NCBI RefSeq assembly: GCF_001625445.1
Contig: NZ_LWHG01000021.1
Location: forward strand, 1 to 64,000
Source: Haladaptatus sp. R4
GTDB lineage: Archaea > Halobacteriota > Halobacteria > Halobacteriales > Haladaptataceae
DNA: 64,000 nt
Direction: 5' to 3'
Under the pieces are notes generated by a model. That model was not told the origin of the DNA, made no database searches, and saw nothing but the letters and a program-made list of their open reading frames with translations. Each line of letters opens with the position of its first letter. Position 1 is the stretch's first letter. The translations under genes and the position numbers were made by a program. Positions 8,103 through 16,928 of the stretch are shown one piece after another.

Positions 8103-10489
8103 TCAGGGACGGAGGGTGATGGTCCGCGATTTGCCGCTGCCGTTCACCGAGTATTCGACGCCGACTTCGACCGTTTTGCCAGCCATGTCCACCGGGGACC
8201 GCTCGCGCGGAACTGGTAGAGGTTGATGGTCGCGGACGAGTCGGACGAGAGGACCGCCTCGACCGATGCACTGTTGCTGAAGCCATCGGTATCGAGGTCG
8301 ATGGAACCGGGAAGTGACATTCCGCCGTTGATGTCGGTGACGCCGTTCTGCACGTCGGCGTCGATGGCGAGTTCGCTGACCCACTTGCCCTCGCTGTAGG
8401 AGTGGTCACGCAGTTCGTCGATGTCGCCGTCAGACGGCGTGATGCGCAGGCGTTCGATGATCAGGTTCGACGATGCGTCGTTCGTGACCTCGAACGAGAG
8501 TCCCGAGCGCTCGCCGTTGTCGTCTTCGGGGGTATCGATAGCGGTGACGGTTCCGTCGTAGCCGAGGGGGTGTGACGGGGTCAGCGAACCGGACGAGTCG
8601 TTTTCGGCCGTGAACGAGAGGGTTTTGCTCGTCCCGTCGCCGAGTTCGTAGTCCACCGTGAATTCGACCGCTTCACCCGCCATATCGACGGGGGTGCCGT
8701 TCGATTCGAACTGGTAGCAGTGGGCGGTTGCGGTGGATCCGGACGAGAGGACCGCCTCGGTCGAGGCACTGTCGCTGAACCCGTCCGAGCCGAGGTCGAT
8801 GGTCGTCGGTAGCGATGTCCCACCGTTGATGTCGGTGACGCCGTTCCGCACGTCGGCGTCGATGGCGAGTTCGCTGACCCACTTACCCTCGCTGTAGGAG
8901 TGGTCGCTGAGTCTGTCGATGTCGTCGTTCGCCGGTTCGATACCGATGCTCCGAATCGTCGTGTTCGACCCGGATTTGTTCGTGAGGCTAAACGTGATTC
9001 CCGACCGTTCCTCGTTGTCGTCAGCAGGGGTATCGACCGCTCCGGCGTCCTTGTTGTAGGCGAGATAACCACGCTGCGAAGGAGCGCTCGAATCCCGCGA
9101 GGACGTGTTCGAACCGTGCGACGGAACGCTCGAATCCTGTGAAGGGGTGCCCGAACCAGACGAGGCGCTCCTCCCCGTGAACGAAGACGACCCCACCGCT
9201 CCGCTGTCGAGTCCGTAGCTCACGGTGAAGTCCACCGATTCGCCCGCCATATCGACCGGGGAGCCGTCCGATTCGAACTGATAGAGGTGGACGGTCGCGG
9301 AGGAACCCGATGAGAGGACCGCCTCGATCGAGGCGCTGTCGCTGAAGCCATCGGTATCGAGATCGATGATCGTCGGTAGCGACGTGCCACCGTTGAGGTC
9401 GGTGACGCCGTTCCGAACGTCGGCGTCGATGAACAGTTCGCTGACCCACTTGCCCTCGTCGTAGGAGTGGTCGCTGAGTCCGTCGATATCGTCGTTCGCC
9501 GGTTCGATTCGCACGTCCTGAATCCACATGGACGAGTCGGCGTCGTTCGTGACCGTGAACGAGAGTCCGGACCGTTTCCCGTTGTCGTCCACCGACGCAT
9601 CGACGACGGCGGCGTCGTCGTGGTACAGGAGCGCGTTGTCCGCGGCCGCGTTGTGCGACCGCGTGATGAGGCCGTACTCCCGGAAGAATTCACGGACAAC
9701 GGCGGTGGTGTTCTGGACCTGTGTGGCGATCGAACGGTCGTACTCGTACGTCGATTCGATGATCATCCCGGGCGTGTTCAGATCCGCGCCGACCTTGTGT
9801 TTGAGCATCGGCCGCGAACCGTCCGGACTCGTCGCCCCGCTGTACGCGAACGTCGAATCGGTGATGACGTTCTCGTTCATGTACGAGACGAGGCGTTTAC
9901 GGTAGGCAGTCGCGTTCCCCGCCGCCGTGGAGAAGATGCCCTGCCCGACGCCGTCGCCCTGCCTGTAGATGCCGTGGGAACTGTGCATGTCGATGAGGAA
10001 GTCGATGTCCTCCGACACCGCCACGTTCCAAATCGCTCGGGCGAGTGGCGTCGTTGGCGTCCTTCCGGGTGGGAACTGTCGATTGAGGTCGATGTTGCGT
10101 TTATTGTGGTTGTCGTACGTCCGCGAGTCCCGCTCGATTCCCCACTTGTTGCATCTGGGAATCACGACCATCCGTCCGGCGTCGATGTCCCAGTTCATGA
10201 TCACCTCGGCCGATCTGTACCCGTTCGCCTCGCTCCCGTGTATTCCGCCGGTGAGCATCACCGTCGGGCCGGGGTTCCCGCTGTCGATTTCGTACACCGT
10301 CGTCTCTTCGGCCGTTCCTTCCATAATCGAATAGCTCGACCGAGAGTTGCCACCCGAACCCGCGGAGACACCCCGCGAACCGGCGGCCAATCCCCCTACC
10401 GAACCGAGTGCAAAGATACCCGATTTGAGATATGTGCGTCGATCGACCTCGAAATCCGTCAAATCTGATGAAGGGCTATTTCGTGCCAT
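8103..10489 (-). CDS. Tat-exported aspartoacylase/succinylglutamate-desuccinylase-type hydrolase with three repeats, frameshifted
   Basis: The N terminus has a Tat signal (DRRTYLKSGIFALGSVGGLAAG, Arg pair at residues 17-18), so the folded protein is exported. The next 230 residues are an M14-like zinc hydrolase of the succinylglutamate desuccinylase/aspartoacylase group. GGIHGSE supplies His84 and Glu87, NRQFP is at 136-140, and the third ligand is in DMHSSHG near 169. Three copies of a roughly 110-140 residue domain follow, each with DDNGxRSG, DHSYxEGKWVSEL, DADVxNGVTDxNGG and PVDMAG, with a Ser-rich linker between copies 1 and 2. In copy 3 one base is missing near 8198 compared with copies 1 and 2, so the first frame ends at 8144. 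The other frame restores PVDMAGKTVEVGVEY and stops at 8103-8105. Confidence 0.85.
8120..9620 (-). repeat. three tandem domain-coding repeats
   Basis: Three DNA copies of about 330-400 bp lie within the hydrolase gene, roughly 8120-8530, 8630-9030 and 9220-9610. They are similar enough for base-by-base comparison; for example, the segment encoding HSYxEGKWVSEL is nearly identical in all three. This suggests duplication or gene conversion. The proteins they encode look like secreted beta-rich modules. Confidence 0.7.
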
Positions 10490-10684
10490 GGTTTGATCGA
10501 ATCTGATATGATCCTTACTACATCATGTCTTCTTTATTGAGATACCTCCTTGGCTTTACATACAAATCTATTATAAGTCGACTCGCTCACAGTTCGTGCT
10601 CACTGTTGTCACGGGAACGCGGTTTCGTCGTCCCCTTTCGTGCAAAGGTATTACTGGCGACCGCTCGTCCGCGTTAGCTGAACG

Positions 10685-11311
10685 ATGGCTCTCTCACCCT
10701 TGCTGGTTTTTCTCGGTTCTTCGCTCGCGCTCATCGCCATGCCAGGGCCAGACACGATCTGCGTTCTCACCCGCGGTATCGAATACGGACGGCGTGCAGG
10801 CGTCCGGGCGGCGTCGGGCGTCAGCACCGGAGTGCTGGTTCACACGACTGCGGCAGTGCTGGGTCTTTCCGTCCTCCTCCGAACCTCCGCGGTCGCCTAC
10901 TCCGCCGTCAAACTCGTCGGTGCCGTCTACCTCGTCTATCTCGGGATTCAGACGCTCCGGTCGGACGACGGACTGACGTTGGAGAGCGAAACGGATATCG
11001 AACGCACCGAAAACAGCTTTCGGCAGGGCATCGCCGTGAACGTCCTCAACCCCAAAGTCGCGCTGTTCTTCCTCGCGTTCCTTCCACAGTTCGCCGGAAC
11101 CGGGTCGAACACCGATGTTCGGATGGCAATGCTTGGCCTGACCTACGCCGTGTTGACGCTCGTGTACCTCTCGACGGTTGCCTTCGCGGCACAACGCGTG
11201 GGACGGGTCGTCCGTGAGAACGCCCGCGTGAACCGTGGCCTCCAATGGCTCGCGGGGAGCATCTTCGTCGGCCTCGGAATTCGGTTGGCACTGCCCGAGC
11301 ACGTCGGGTGA
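10685..11311 (+). CDS. LysE-family amino-acid exporter
   Basis: This 208-residue inner-membrane protein has the LysE/RhtB signature MPGPDTICVLTRGIEYGRRAGVRAASG near residues 19-45, the family's conserved first loop, plus about six hydrophobic segments. NVLNPKVALFFLAFLPQF near residue 120 is also typical. Members export amino acids or related compounds; the substrate is unknown. It converges with the methylase gene, with 4 nt between stops. Confidence 0.9.
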   Translation: MALSPLLVFLGSSLALIAMPGPDTICVLTRGIEYGRRAGVRAASGVSTGVLVHTTAAVLGLSVLLRTSAVAYSAVKLVGAVYLVYLGIQTLRSDDGLTLESETDIERTENSFRQGIAVNVLNPKVALFFLAFLPQFAGTGSNTDVRMAMLGLTYAVLTLVYLSTVAFAAQRVGRVVRENARVNRGLQWLAGSIFVGLGIRLALPEHVG

Positions 11312-11315
11312 GTGA

Positions 11316-11984
11316 TTACTCACGGTTGCGGAACACGAGACAGTAGTTGTGATCGTAGCCGTAGTCGTAGTTACCGTCCCGTTCCTCACTGTCGTCCGTT
11401 TCCCACCCCACCACGATTTCTCCCTCGAAGTGGAACAGTTCCGAGAGAATTCCGCCAGCGTCCCACACCAGGGTCGTCACGTTCCCGTCGTTTTTCAGGT
11501 TCGAGATATCCACGAGAACAGGGGCGTCGTCAACCAGGCACTCCTTGACGATTGCGAATGCGCGCCGAAAATCCGCCAAATACTTCGCGTAGCTGCTCTC
11601 CCCGGTGTAGTTCTGAAACGGATTGGTTTCCCCCTCCTCGGCCATGTACGGTGGCGAAGTGAGACACAGATCGAACGTCGGCAACTCGTAATCGTGGAGA
11701 TCGAAGACGGTGCCGTGGACGACGTTGTCCTCGTGTTCGATGCGTTCGCGAATGAACGCCACCCTGTCTTCTTCGTATTCGATTCCGTAGGAAACCCGAC
11801 CCAACTCCTCGGCGACTTTCATTGTCGTTCCGAATCCAGCGAAGGGGTCGAGAATGATGTCCCCCTCGTCGGAAAACTCCGTGATGAACTTCTCGACGAA
11901 CAATTCGGGCGTTCGAATATCGTGCCCGAATTCGGACGGGAGTTCGTCGGATTTCTCGTACTGTAATCGAAGAAACGTCTGCAT
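11316..11984 (-). CDS. DNA methylase (N4/N6 class)
   Basis: This 222-residue S-adenosylmethionine-dependent DNA methyltransferase has motif I DPFAGFGTT (residues 46-54) and the catalytic motif IV TSPPY (109-113), which is more typical of N4-cytosine enzymes. The order motif I before IV and the short length suggest a compact enzyme with little target-recognition domain. No endonuclease gene is nearby, so this is an orphan methylase. A role in RNA modification of the TRM11/TrmG10 type is an alternative because those enzymes share the motifs. Confidence 0.8.
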   Translation of the reverse strand: MQTFLRLQYEKSDELPSEFGHDIRTPELFVEKFITEFSDEGDIILDPFAGFGTTMKVAEELGRVSYGIEYEEDRVAFIRERIEHEDNVVHGTVFDLHDYELPTFDLCLTSPPYMAEEGETNPFQNYTGESSYAKYLADFRRAFAIVKECLVDDAPVLVDISNLKNDGNVTTLVWDAGGILSELFHFEGEIVVGWETDDSEERDGNYDYGYDHNYCLVFRNRE

Positions 11985-12040
11985 GGCTACAAATCTCGAA
12001 CGGATGGGATAAAGATGGTGACGGCGTGTGAACGTCTCGC

Positions 12041-13534
12041 TTACTCGCCGGGGCTGTAATTCGGCGCTTCGTCAGTGATCATCACGTCGTGTGCGTGGCT
12101 CTCCTGCTGGCCAGCGGGCGAGATACGGACGAACTCCGAGCGCTCCTTGAACGACGGAATCGTCTCCGCGCCGACGTAGCCCATGCCGGACTGCATGCCG
12201 CCGACGAGTTGGTGGAGTTCGCTTTCGAGCGTTCCCTTGTACGGTTTCGCCGCCTCGACACCTTCGGGGACGTACTCGTCTTCGTCTTGCGGTTCGTCCT
12301 TGAGATAGCGGCTGCCGTCGCCGCTCTTCATCGCGCCGACGCTGCCCATGCCGCGGTACTGCTTGTACTTCTTACCCTCGATGGTGATGACGCGGCCCGG
12401 TGCCTCGTCGGTACCCGCGAAGTACGACCCGAGCATGACGGCGTCGGCACCCGCCGCGATGGACTTGATGGCGTCGCCTGAGTACCGAATCCCGCCGTCG
12501 GCGATGACGGGAACGTCGTGTTGGATCGCGACGTCGGCCACCTGCGAGATGGCGGTGATCTGTGGCATGCCCGACCCGCTGACGACGCGGGTGGTACAGA
12601 TGCTTCCCGGTCCGATACCGACTTTCAGTCCGTCGGCGAAGTCCACGATGTCCTCCGCGGCCTCCCGCGTGCCGATGTTGCCGACGACGACGTCGGCATC
12701 GACCGATTCTTTGATTTCCCGCGCGCCGTCGATGACGTTCAGGTTGTGCGCGTGCGCACAGTCAATGAACAACACGTCGGCACCCGCTTCGTCCGCGGCG
12801 ACGGCGCGGTCCGTTTCGAACGGCCCGACGGCGGCACCGACGCGGAGGTGGCCGTCGTCGTCGCGGATCGCCTCGCCGTACTCCCGGCGCTGGAGGACGC
12901 CCTGCATGGTGACGAGTCCGGTGAGGTGGTCCTCGTCGTCCACGATGGGAACGCGCTCGATCTTGTGTTCGTACATGAGTTCGAGCGCCTCGCGCGCGGT
13001 CACGTCTTCCATGGCGGTGATGACCTCGTCGGTCATCGCTTCCTGCACTTCGTCCTTCTCGCCGACTTCGAGGTACGGGCGGATGTCGGTGCCGGAGATG
13101 ATGCCGAGCACTTCGTCGTCTTCGTCGACCACGGGTGCGCCGCTGACGCCCTCGTGCGCCATCATCCGGTCCACTTCGCGAACCGTCTGTTTCGGACTCG
13201 CCGTCACGACGTCACGGATGATGAGTTCGTCGGCGTGTTTGACGCGCTCGATTTCGGCGACCATCTGGTCGACGTCCATGTTTCGATGGAGAACGCCCAG
13301 TCCACCCTGTCGTGCCATCTCTATCGCCATATCGCTCTCCGTGACGGTGTCCATCGCCGCGGACAGGACCGGGACGTTGAGTTCGACGTTCTTCGAGACT
13401 CGTGATTTCACGTCGGCGTCGTCCGGTTCGACGCGGCTCTCCTTCGGGCGCAGGAGTACGTCGTCGAAGGTGAGCGCCTCCGGTACGCGGAGTTTCTCGG
13501 AATACGGCCCGTCGTTGGTAGAATCGTTCGCCAT
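12041..13534 (-). CDS. guaB: IMP dehydrogenase
   Basis: IMP dehydrogenase oxidises IMP to XMP with NAD+, the committed step of GTP synthesis. The protein is 497 aa, the normal length. It has an N-terminal TIM-barrel part (ALTFDDVLLRPKES), two CBS domains inserted at about residues 105-220, the phosphate loop GNIGTREAAEDI, and the catalytic Cys in GPGSICTTR. The flap and C-terminal region contain YFAGTDEAPG, KKYKQYRGMGS and MGYVGAETI. It is monocistronic, and its 5' region faces the DUF5794 gene across 464 bp. Confidence 0.97.
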   Translation of the reverse strand: MANDSTNDGPYSEKLRVPEALTFDDVLLRPKESRVEPDDADVKSRVSKNVELNVPVLSAAMDTVTESDMAIEMARQGGLGVLHRNMDVDQMVAEIERVKHADELIIRDVVTASPKQTVREVDRMMAHEGVSGAPVVDEDDEVLGIISGTDIRPYLEVGEKDEVQEAMTDEVITAMEDVTAREALELMYEHKIERVPIVDDEDHLTGLVTMQGVLQRREYGEAIRDDDGHLRVGAAVGPFETDRAVAADEAGADVLFIDCAHAHNLNVIDGAREIKESVDADVVVGNIGTREAAEDIVDFADGLKVGIGPGSICTTRVVSGSGMPQITAISQVADVAIQHDVPVIADGGIRYSGDAIKSIAAGADAVMLGSYFAGTDEAPGRVITIEGKKYKQYRGMGSVGAMKSGDGSRYLKDEPQDEDEYVPEGVEAAKPYKGTLESELHQLVGGMQSGMGYVGAETIPSFKERSEFVRISPAGQQESHAHDVMITDEAPNYSPGE

Positions 13535-13998
13535 GTAATGCGAACGGAGCGGTTACTGAAAAACGTTGCGAGATTGTGCGTTCCTGTCGTCCTAAACGTT
13601 GAATGTTATACATGCATGTGAGTATTCAGGGGGCGGCAGCCGAAAGCGTCATATATTGCCACTGAAGAACAGTCGGTGATCGGGGTTGTTTGACAAAAAA
13701 GCGCAAGCGAGACGGGTGATTCTGCGTCCATTTCGCGTTGCGTGGGGTCATTTGTCACGCAACACTTAAGCAATAATCGACAATAATTGTAAATATGGAC
13801 TCTACCAGTCTCATGGCACAGCGCATTGCAGGTCGGACGAGCAGCGACTCTTTTGCTCCGATTGCAATTTTTGCTAAACTGTGCACAACACTGGTAGCGA
13901 AAGGATTTGCGGGGAATCTTCGACCGAATTCGCACGACCGGTCGCACCGCAGATACCATCACCCTTCGCCCACGGGTCAGGGTCATAGTCACTAGTCG
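13535..13998. other. divergent promoter region between guaB and the DUF5794 gene
   Basis: The stretch is AT-richer than its surroundings and contains TATA-like sequences, for example TTAAGCAATAAT near 13766. CTACCAGT (about 13804-13811) recurs inverted as ACTGGTAG about 80 bp downstream. A 66-residue frame at 13795-13995 lacks acidic character and is not accepted as a gene. It may carry a long 5' leader of the DUF5794 gene. Confidence 0.45.
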
Positions 13999-14989
13999 AT
14001 GAGTAGCTCACAACACCCGGTCGCCTATCGCTTAGAGCGACAAGTAGGCGGCGCGACGAAGTTGCTCGCGACGGTCATGGGGCTTCCCCTCGTGGACGGC
14101 ATCTTCCCGGCGATGGTGCTCGCCGGTGCGTTGAGTTCCCCGGTCGGCATCATTCAGGTCGGTCTGCTCGTCTTCGGCGGCAGTGCGACCGTCGCGGTCA
14201 TCCTCGCCGAGATGGACGGCACCCCGCGTGAACAGGCGATGACCGTCCTCGCGGTCGGTGTCGTCCTGATCGCCGTCGCTGGCATCGAGGCCGCGTTCGC
14301 GCCGACCATCGCGAGCGCGTTGAAGATGGAGACCTTCGAGCGCTTCGCCGCGCTGGTCATCGCCGCCATCGCCGCGAAGACCGCGAGTGCACGCATCGGC
14401 GAATATTTGCCGAGCCCCGGAGTCATCGTCGGCTTCGGCCTGCTCGCCAGCCTGCAACCCGCTGGCTTCCAAGTCAAGGCCATCGAAGCGACCCAAATCG
14501 TCCCCGCCGTCGCGGCGGCCGGGACGGGTGTCGCGTTCGCGCTCGCCATCGCACTCACCTCACCGTGGCTGCGCGGCGTCGTGGACATCGATCGCTTCCG
14601 CTTCGGCAGCGCGGTCGCGCTGGGCGTCCTACCCCTGTCGATACTCGGCTTCGCACCGGGTCGCGCCCCGCTGTTCGTCCTCGTGGTCACCAGCCTGTTG
14701 GCGCTCGACCCCGGCGAACACGTCGAGTCTGCCGTCGAAGCGGCCGAGGAGGCCGCCGGAAAGCCGGGACCGGTCGCGCCGAATCGCAACCGGCCGCTGA
14801 CGAGTCGCAGGCGGCCGTGACGGACGGCGGCGAGAACGCGACGAATTCGACGACGGCGAACTCGCCGGAGAGGACTTCAGCGAAGAGAACCTCACTGAAG
14901 GGAGTCCCGAGGGAGATACGGACGGATCGTCCTCGGCCTACGGCTACCCCGGTGAGGAGGACGGCGGCCAACGCCGTCCGTGGCTGTAA
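13999..14989 (+). CDS. DUF5794-type membrane protein, frameshifted at the C terminus
   Basis: The first 250 residues form a haloarchaeal membrane protein of the DUF5794 type. After GGATKLLATVMGLPLVDGIFPA come about seven hydrophobic segments, ending with LFVLVVTSLLALDPGEHVESAVEAAEEAAG. The frame then becomes basic and stops at 14820. A second frame gives AESQPAADESQAAVTDGGE, and a third gives the typical acidic tail DEFDDGELAGEDFSEENLTEGSPEGD...GGQRRPWL ending at the TAA 14987-14989. Two one-base deletions, near 14765 and 14830, would restore one protein. Function unknown. Confidence 0.72.
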
Positions 14990-15071
14990 CCTCGCTCGAC
15001 CGTTCCCTTTTCGGTGGTAGTATCGACCCGTAGCTGTAACGTTTTTCCCGCTCCGCCGCAGTGGTTTTCAC

Positions 15072-15296
15072 ATGCCGGATAATCGCGTCGTGCAGGGACG
15101 GATGGTGACGCCGAAGCGACTGGCCGAACTGGTAGAGGACGATTCCGTGATGGAAGCCGACCGCATCGAGGACGCCGAGCGACAGTGCCCCGACTGCGGC
15201 GGCGATGTGCTCAAGGTCGGCTACATGCCGAGCGTCACGGCGTTCGTGACGGGATATAAATGCCAAGATTGTGATTGGGGGACGCGGGAGGAATAG
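15072..15296 (+). CDS. small zinc-ribbon protein (DUF5795-type)
   Basis: This 74-residue protein has two Cys pairs, CPDC and CQDC, spaced as in a zinc ribbon, around VLKVGYMPSVTAFVTGYKCQDCDW. It resembles the haloarchaeal DUF5795 family, assigned here from memory of the family pattern. It follows the DUF5794-type gene on the same strand and precedes tRNA-Trp. A nucleic-acid-binding or structural role is possible but unproven. Confidence 0.72.
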   Translation: MPDNRVVQGRMVTPKRLAELVEDDSVMEADRIEDAERQCPDCGGDVLKVGYMPSVTAFVTGYKCQDCDWGTREE

Positions 15297-15338
15297 AATC
15301 GAAACCCCTTTAGGCCTTTTCGACCAATCAAAATTCGC

Positions 15339-15513
15339 GGGGTCGTGGCCAAGCCAGGGATGGCGACTGACTCCAGAGGCTATGCGCCCGGGACGAAACT
15401 CCAGCTGATATACCGAGCGGGTGACTGATCATCGCTCGCGTTGACGACCCTCTGGAGTTCCGAGGCGCACCGGAGATATCAGTCGATCGGGGGTTCAAAT
15501 CCCTCCGACCCCA
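15339..15513 (+). tRNA. tRNA-Trp (CCA) with intron
   Basis: The acceptor GGGGTCG (15339-15345) pairs with CGACCCC (15506-15512), followed by A. The T-arm is GGGGG TTCAAAT CCCTC, with one G-T pair. The anticodon stem ACTGA/TCAGT is split by about 101 nt inserted after CTCCAG, giving anticodon CCA. Removing the insert leaves a 74-nt tRNA. Haloarchaeal tRNA-Trp genes typically carry such an intron between positions 37 and 38. Confidence 0.95.
15377..15477 (+). ncRNA. tRNA-Trp intron, likely C/D-box guide RNA
   Basis: Known from Haloferax volcanii: this intron is a box C/D RNA that directs 2'-O-methylation of its own pre-tRNA at C34 and U39. Here the intron has the expected length of about 101 nt. 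It contains CTGA-type box D/D' candidates (GCTGATATACC, GACTGATCATC) and box C-like sequences, and its ends can pair near both exon junctions to form a bulge-helix-bulge. Exact ends may shift by one or two bases. The conservation of guide sequence was not tested. Confidence 0.75.
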
Positions 15514-15605
15514 TGCTGTAAAAAAGCCTTACTAAGCTTTTTAGAACCACTAACTACAGGTAAACCCGTTAGCTACGGGTCTCGTTATTGGGAGGTGACG
15601 ACCGG

Positions 15606-15737
15606 ATGGTAGTTCGTCTACCGTCCGCAGTTCCCTCCGAGCGGACTACTTGCGATTACTGTGACGCCCACGTAACCGCTGACTTCCGCCGAACCTACGG
15701 TACCGAAGAAAACCGGGCTTGGAAAGTACCGAGTTAG
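15606..15737 (+). CDS. 43-residue Cys-pair protein with strong RBS
   Basis: MVVRLPSAVPSERTTCDYCD... carries one CxxC pair followed by AHVTADFRRTYGTEENRAWKVPS. The CDYCDAHVTADFRRTYG pattern recalls small haloarchaeal zinc-finger proteins that normally have a second Cys pair, so this may be truncated. A full Shine-Dalgarno GGAGGTGA (about 15591-15598) precedes the ATG at 8-nt spacing, unusual where most genes are leaderless, and supports real translation. Confidence 0.55.
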   Translation: MVVRLPSAVPSERTTCDYCDAHVTADFRRTYGTEENRAWKVPS

Positions 15738-15788
15738 TGAGTGGCCGAAATTTGCTTCCTTGAGGGGGGTGGGTAAATCCGTTTCTGA

Positions 15789-16097
15789 TTATAGTGACGC
15801 CAAGAGCGAATCAACGATGGAGACGTACAGGATGAGAGTGAGAAACCAGACGCCGAAGACTCCGACAATCCAAGTAGCCGCCTTGTGAAACGGTGATTTA
15901 TACGAGTGCACTTCTTGAGGCGTCTCGGAAAACCACACGTCACGCTCTTCCGTTCCCTCGGTTACCCAACCAGTGATGAGTAACAATCGAAGACAGAGCA
16001 AACCAGCGAGTGGCGTAAAGAGTAGCCCAAGATAGAAGAACGCCTCGGCCAGCATATATCCACAGTAGTTTTTCACGAACAAATAATTTTCACCCAT
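15789..16097 (-). CDS. small membrane protein, 102 aa
   Basis: Two or three membrane segments can be seen: AFFYLGLLFTPLAGLLCLRLLLI near residues 18-42 and ATWIVGVFGVWFLTLILYVSIV near 74-96. A hydrophilic acidic loop (TEGTEERDVWFSETPQEVHSY) lies between. It belongs to the run of small membrane genes downstream of tRNA-Trp. The DNA is less GC-rich than the core genes. No family is recognised. Confidence 0.6.
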   Translation of the reverse strand: MGENYLFVKNYCGYMLAEAFFYLGLLFTPLAGLLCLRLLLITGWVTEGTEERDVWFSETPQEVHSYKSPFHKAATWIVGVFGVWFLTLILYVSIVDSLLASL

Positions 16098-16338
16098 CGA
16101 GCAGCTTCTCGATTCCTTGGGGTTGTAGAACGCGACAAACGAATCCGCAAAATTGCATACGTGTTTTCATGGGGAGCGGAAAATCAGGGAGTGCGAAGAA
16201 GACGAGGGAACAGTTGGTGATGGACGTGGTGTGAAATAATCCGGGAATACAATTCTCCAAGGTAGCTCGAAATTACCACGGAGGAGAATCCTCACGCATA
16301 TACGTTACAGGAGAAACAGATGAGTTGATACGATTCAG

Positions 16339-16536
16339 ATGAACCGAGCGATTATGCGGCTTGTCGGTCACGTTTTTGTGTTTGTAGGTGTTCTCGGAAC
16401 CGGTTTCGCAATCATAGTTGTCGCGATCAACCCAGACAAGGTACTATCCTGGTTTGCTGGCCTCGTGTGCTTCGTCATCTTCATCGTCGGATATCAACTC
16501 ATCAAAGCCCTCAATGCGGTACAGAAGCAAACGTGA
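16339..16536 (+). CDS. small membrane protein, 65 aa
   Basis: Two hydrophobic segments (LVGHVFVFVGVLGTGFAIIVVAI and WFAGLVCFVIFIVGYQLIKAL) make up most of the protein, joined by the short loop NPDKVLS. It ends with a polar tail NAVQKQT. It lies in the tRNA-Trp-proximal region of unknown small genes. Function unknown. Confidence 0.55.
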   Translation: MNRAIMRLVGHVFVFVGVLGTGFAIIVVAINPDKVLSWFAGLVCFVIFIVGYQLIKALNAVQKQT

Positions 16537-16556
16537 TGAAGGAACCACAACGGGAA

Positions 16557-16664
16557 AATCAAACAGAATCTCGGATGACGACGATGGTCGTAGCGAGGTT
16601 CCAGAGGACGAAGCCGAGGAAGTAGAACGCGTCGTGGGTACTTTGGGACGTCGAGACGACTTAC
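16557..16664 (-). pseudogene. possible remnant of a small membrane protein
   Basis: On the minus strand one frame reads THDAFYFLGFVLWNLATTIVVIRDSV followed by a stop. The sequence is membrane-like and has no start codon of its own nearby. It sits between two intact small membrane genes, so it is probably the tail of a decayed relative. Low certainty. Confidence 0.3.
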
Positions 16665-16700
16665 GAGCTTCGTGAGGTGGTGTTGAGTACAGTGACGGGA

Positions 16701-16907
16701 TTACGATGTCGTCGCTTCCTCTCGTCCGTATTCTTCGTAAGAATAGTACAAGAATGACACAGCGACTCCCAACAGAATCGATGCCCACGACGGCAGACCC
16801 GGAAGTGGGAAAAGCATCACGAGGAGGAGCGCGACCAACGCAGTGATTATTCCGATCCCAAGCATATTGACGAGGGTCTTCCACGGGACAAGCGTATCGT
16901 CGGTCAT
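16701..16907 (-). CDS. small membrane protein, 68 aa
   Basis: An N-terminal polar stretch (MTDDTLVPWKTLVN) is followed by two hydrophobic segments, GIGIITALVALLLVMLFPLP and SWASILLGVAVSFLYYSY, then a charged tail EEYGREEATTS. It is the third small membrane gene in the region after tRNA-Trp. No family is recognised. Confidence 0.55.
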   Translation of the reverse strand: MTDDTLVPWKTLVNMLGIGIITALVALLLVMLFPLPGLPSWASILLGVAVSFLYYSYEEYGREEATTS

Positions 16908-16928
16908 TATGTAGCTGTTATCTCCATA

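Noticed and set aside
7939-8409. 156-codon minus-strand frame
   Set aside because: Most of it is an out-of-frame image of the third repeat of the hydrolase gene; only the last 35 residues could be meaningful and they are listed separately.
12348-13538. Long plus-strand frame of 396 codons
   Set aside because: It lies entirely antisense to guaB and is Ser/Thr/Arg-rich, as expected for the complement of GC-rich codons.
13795-13995. 66-codon frame before the DUF5794-type gene
   Set aside because: No acidic residues, no ribosome binding site and no domain; more likely leader sequence.
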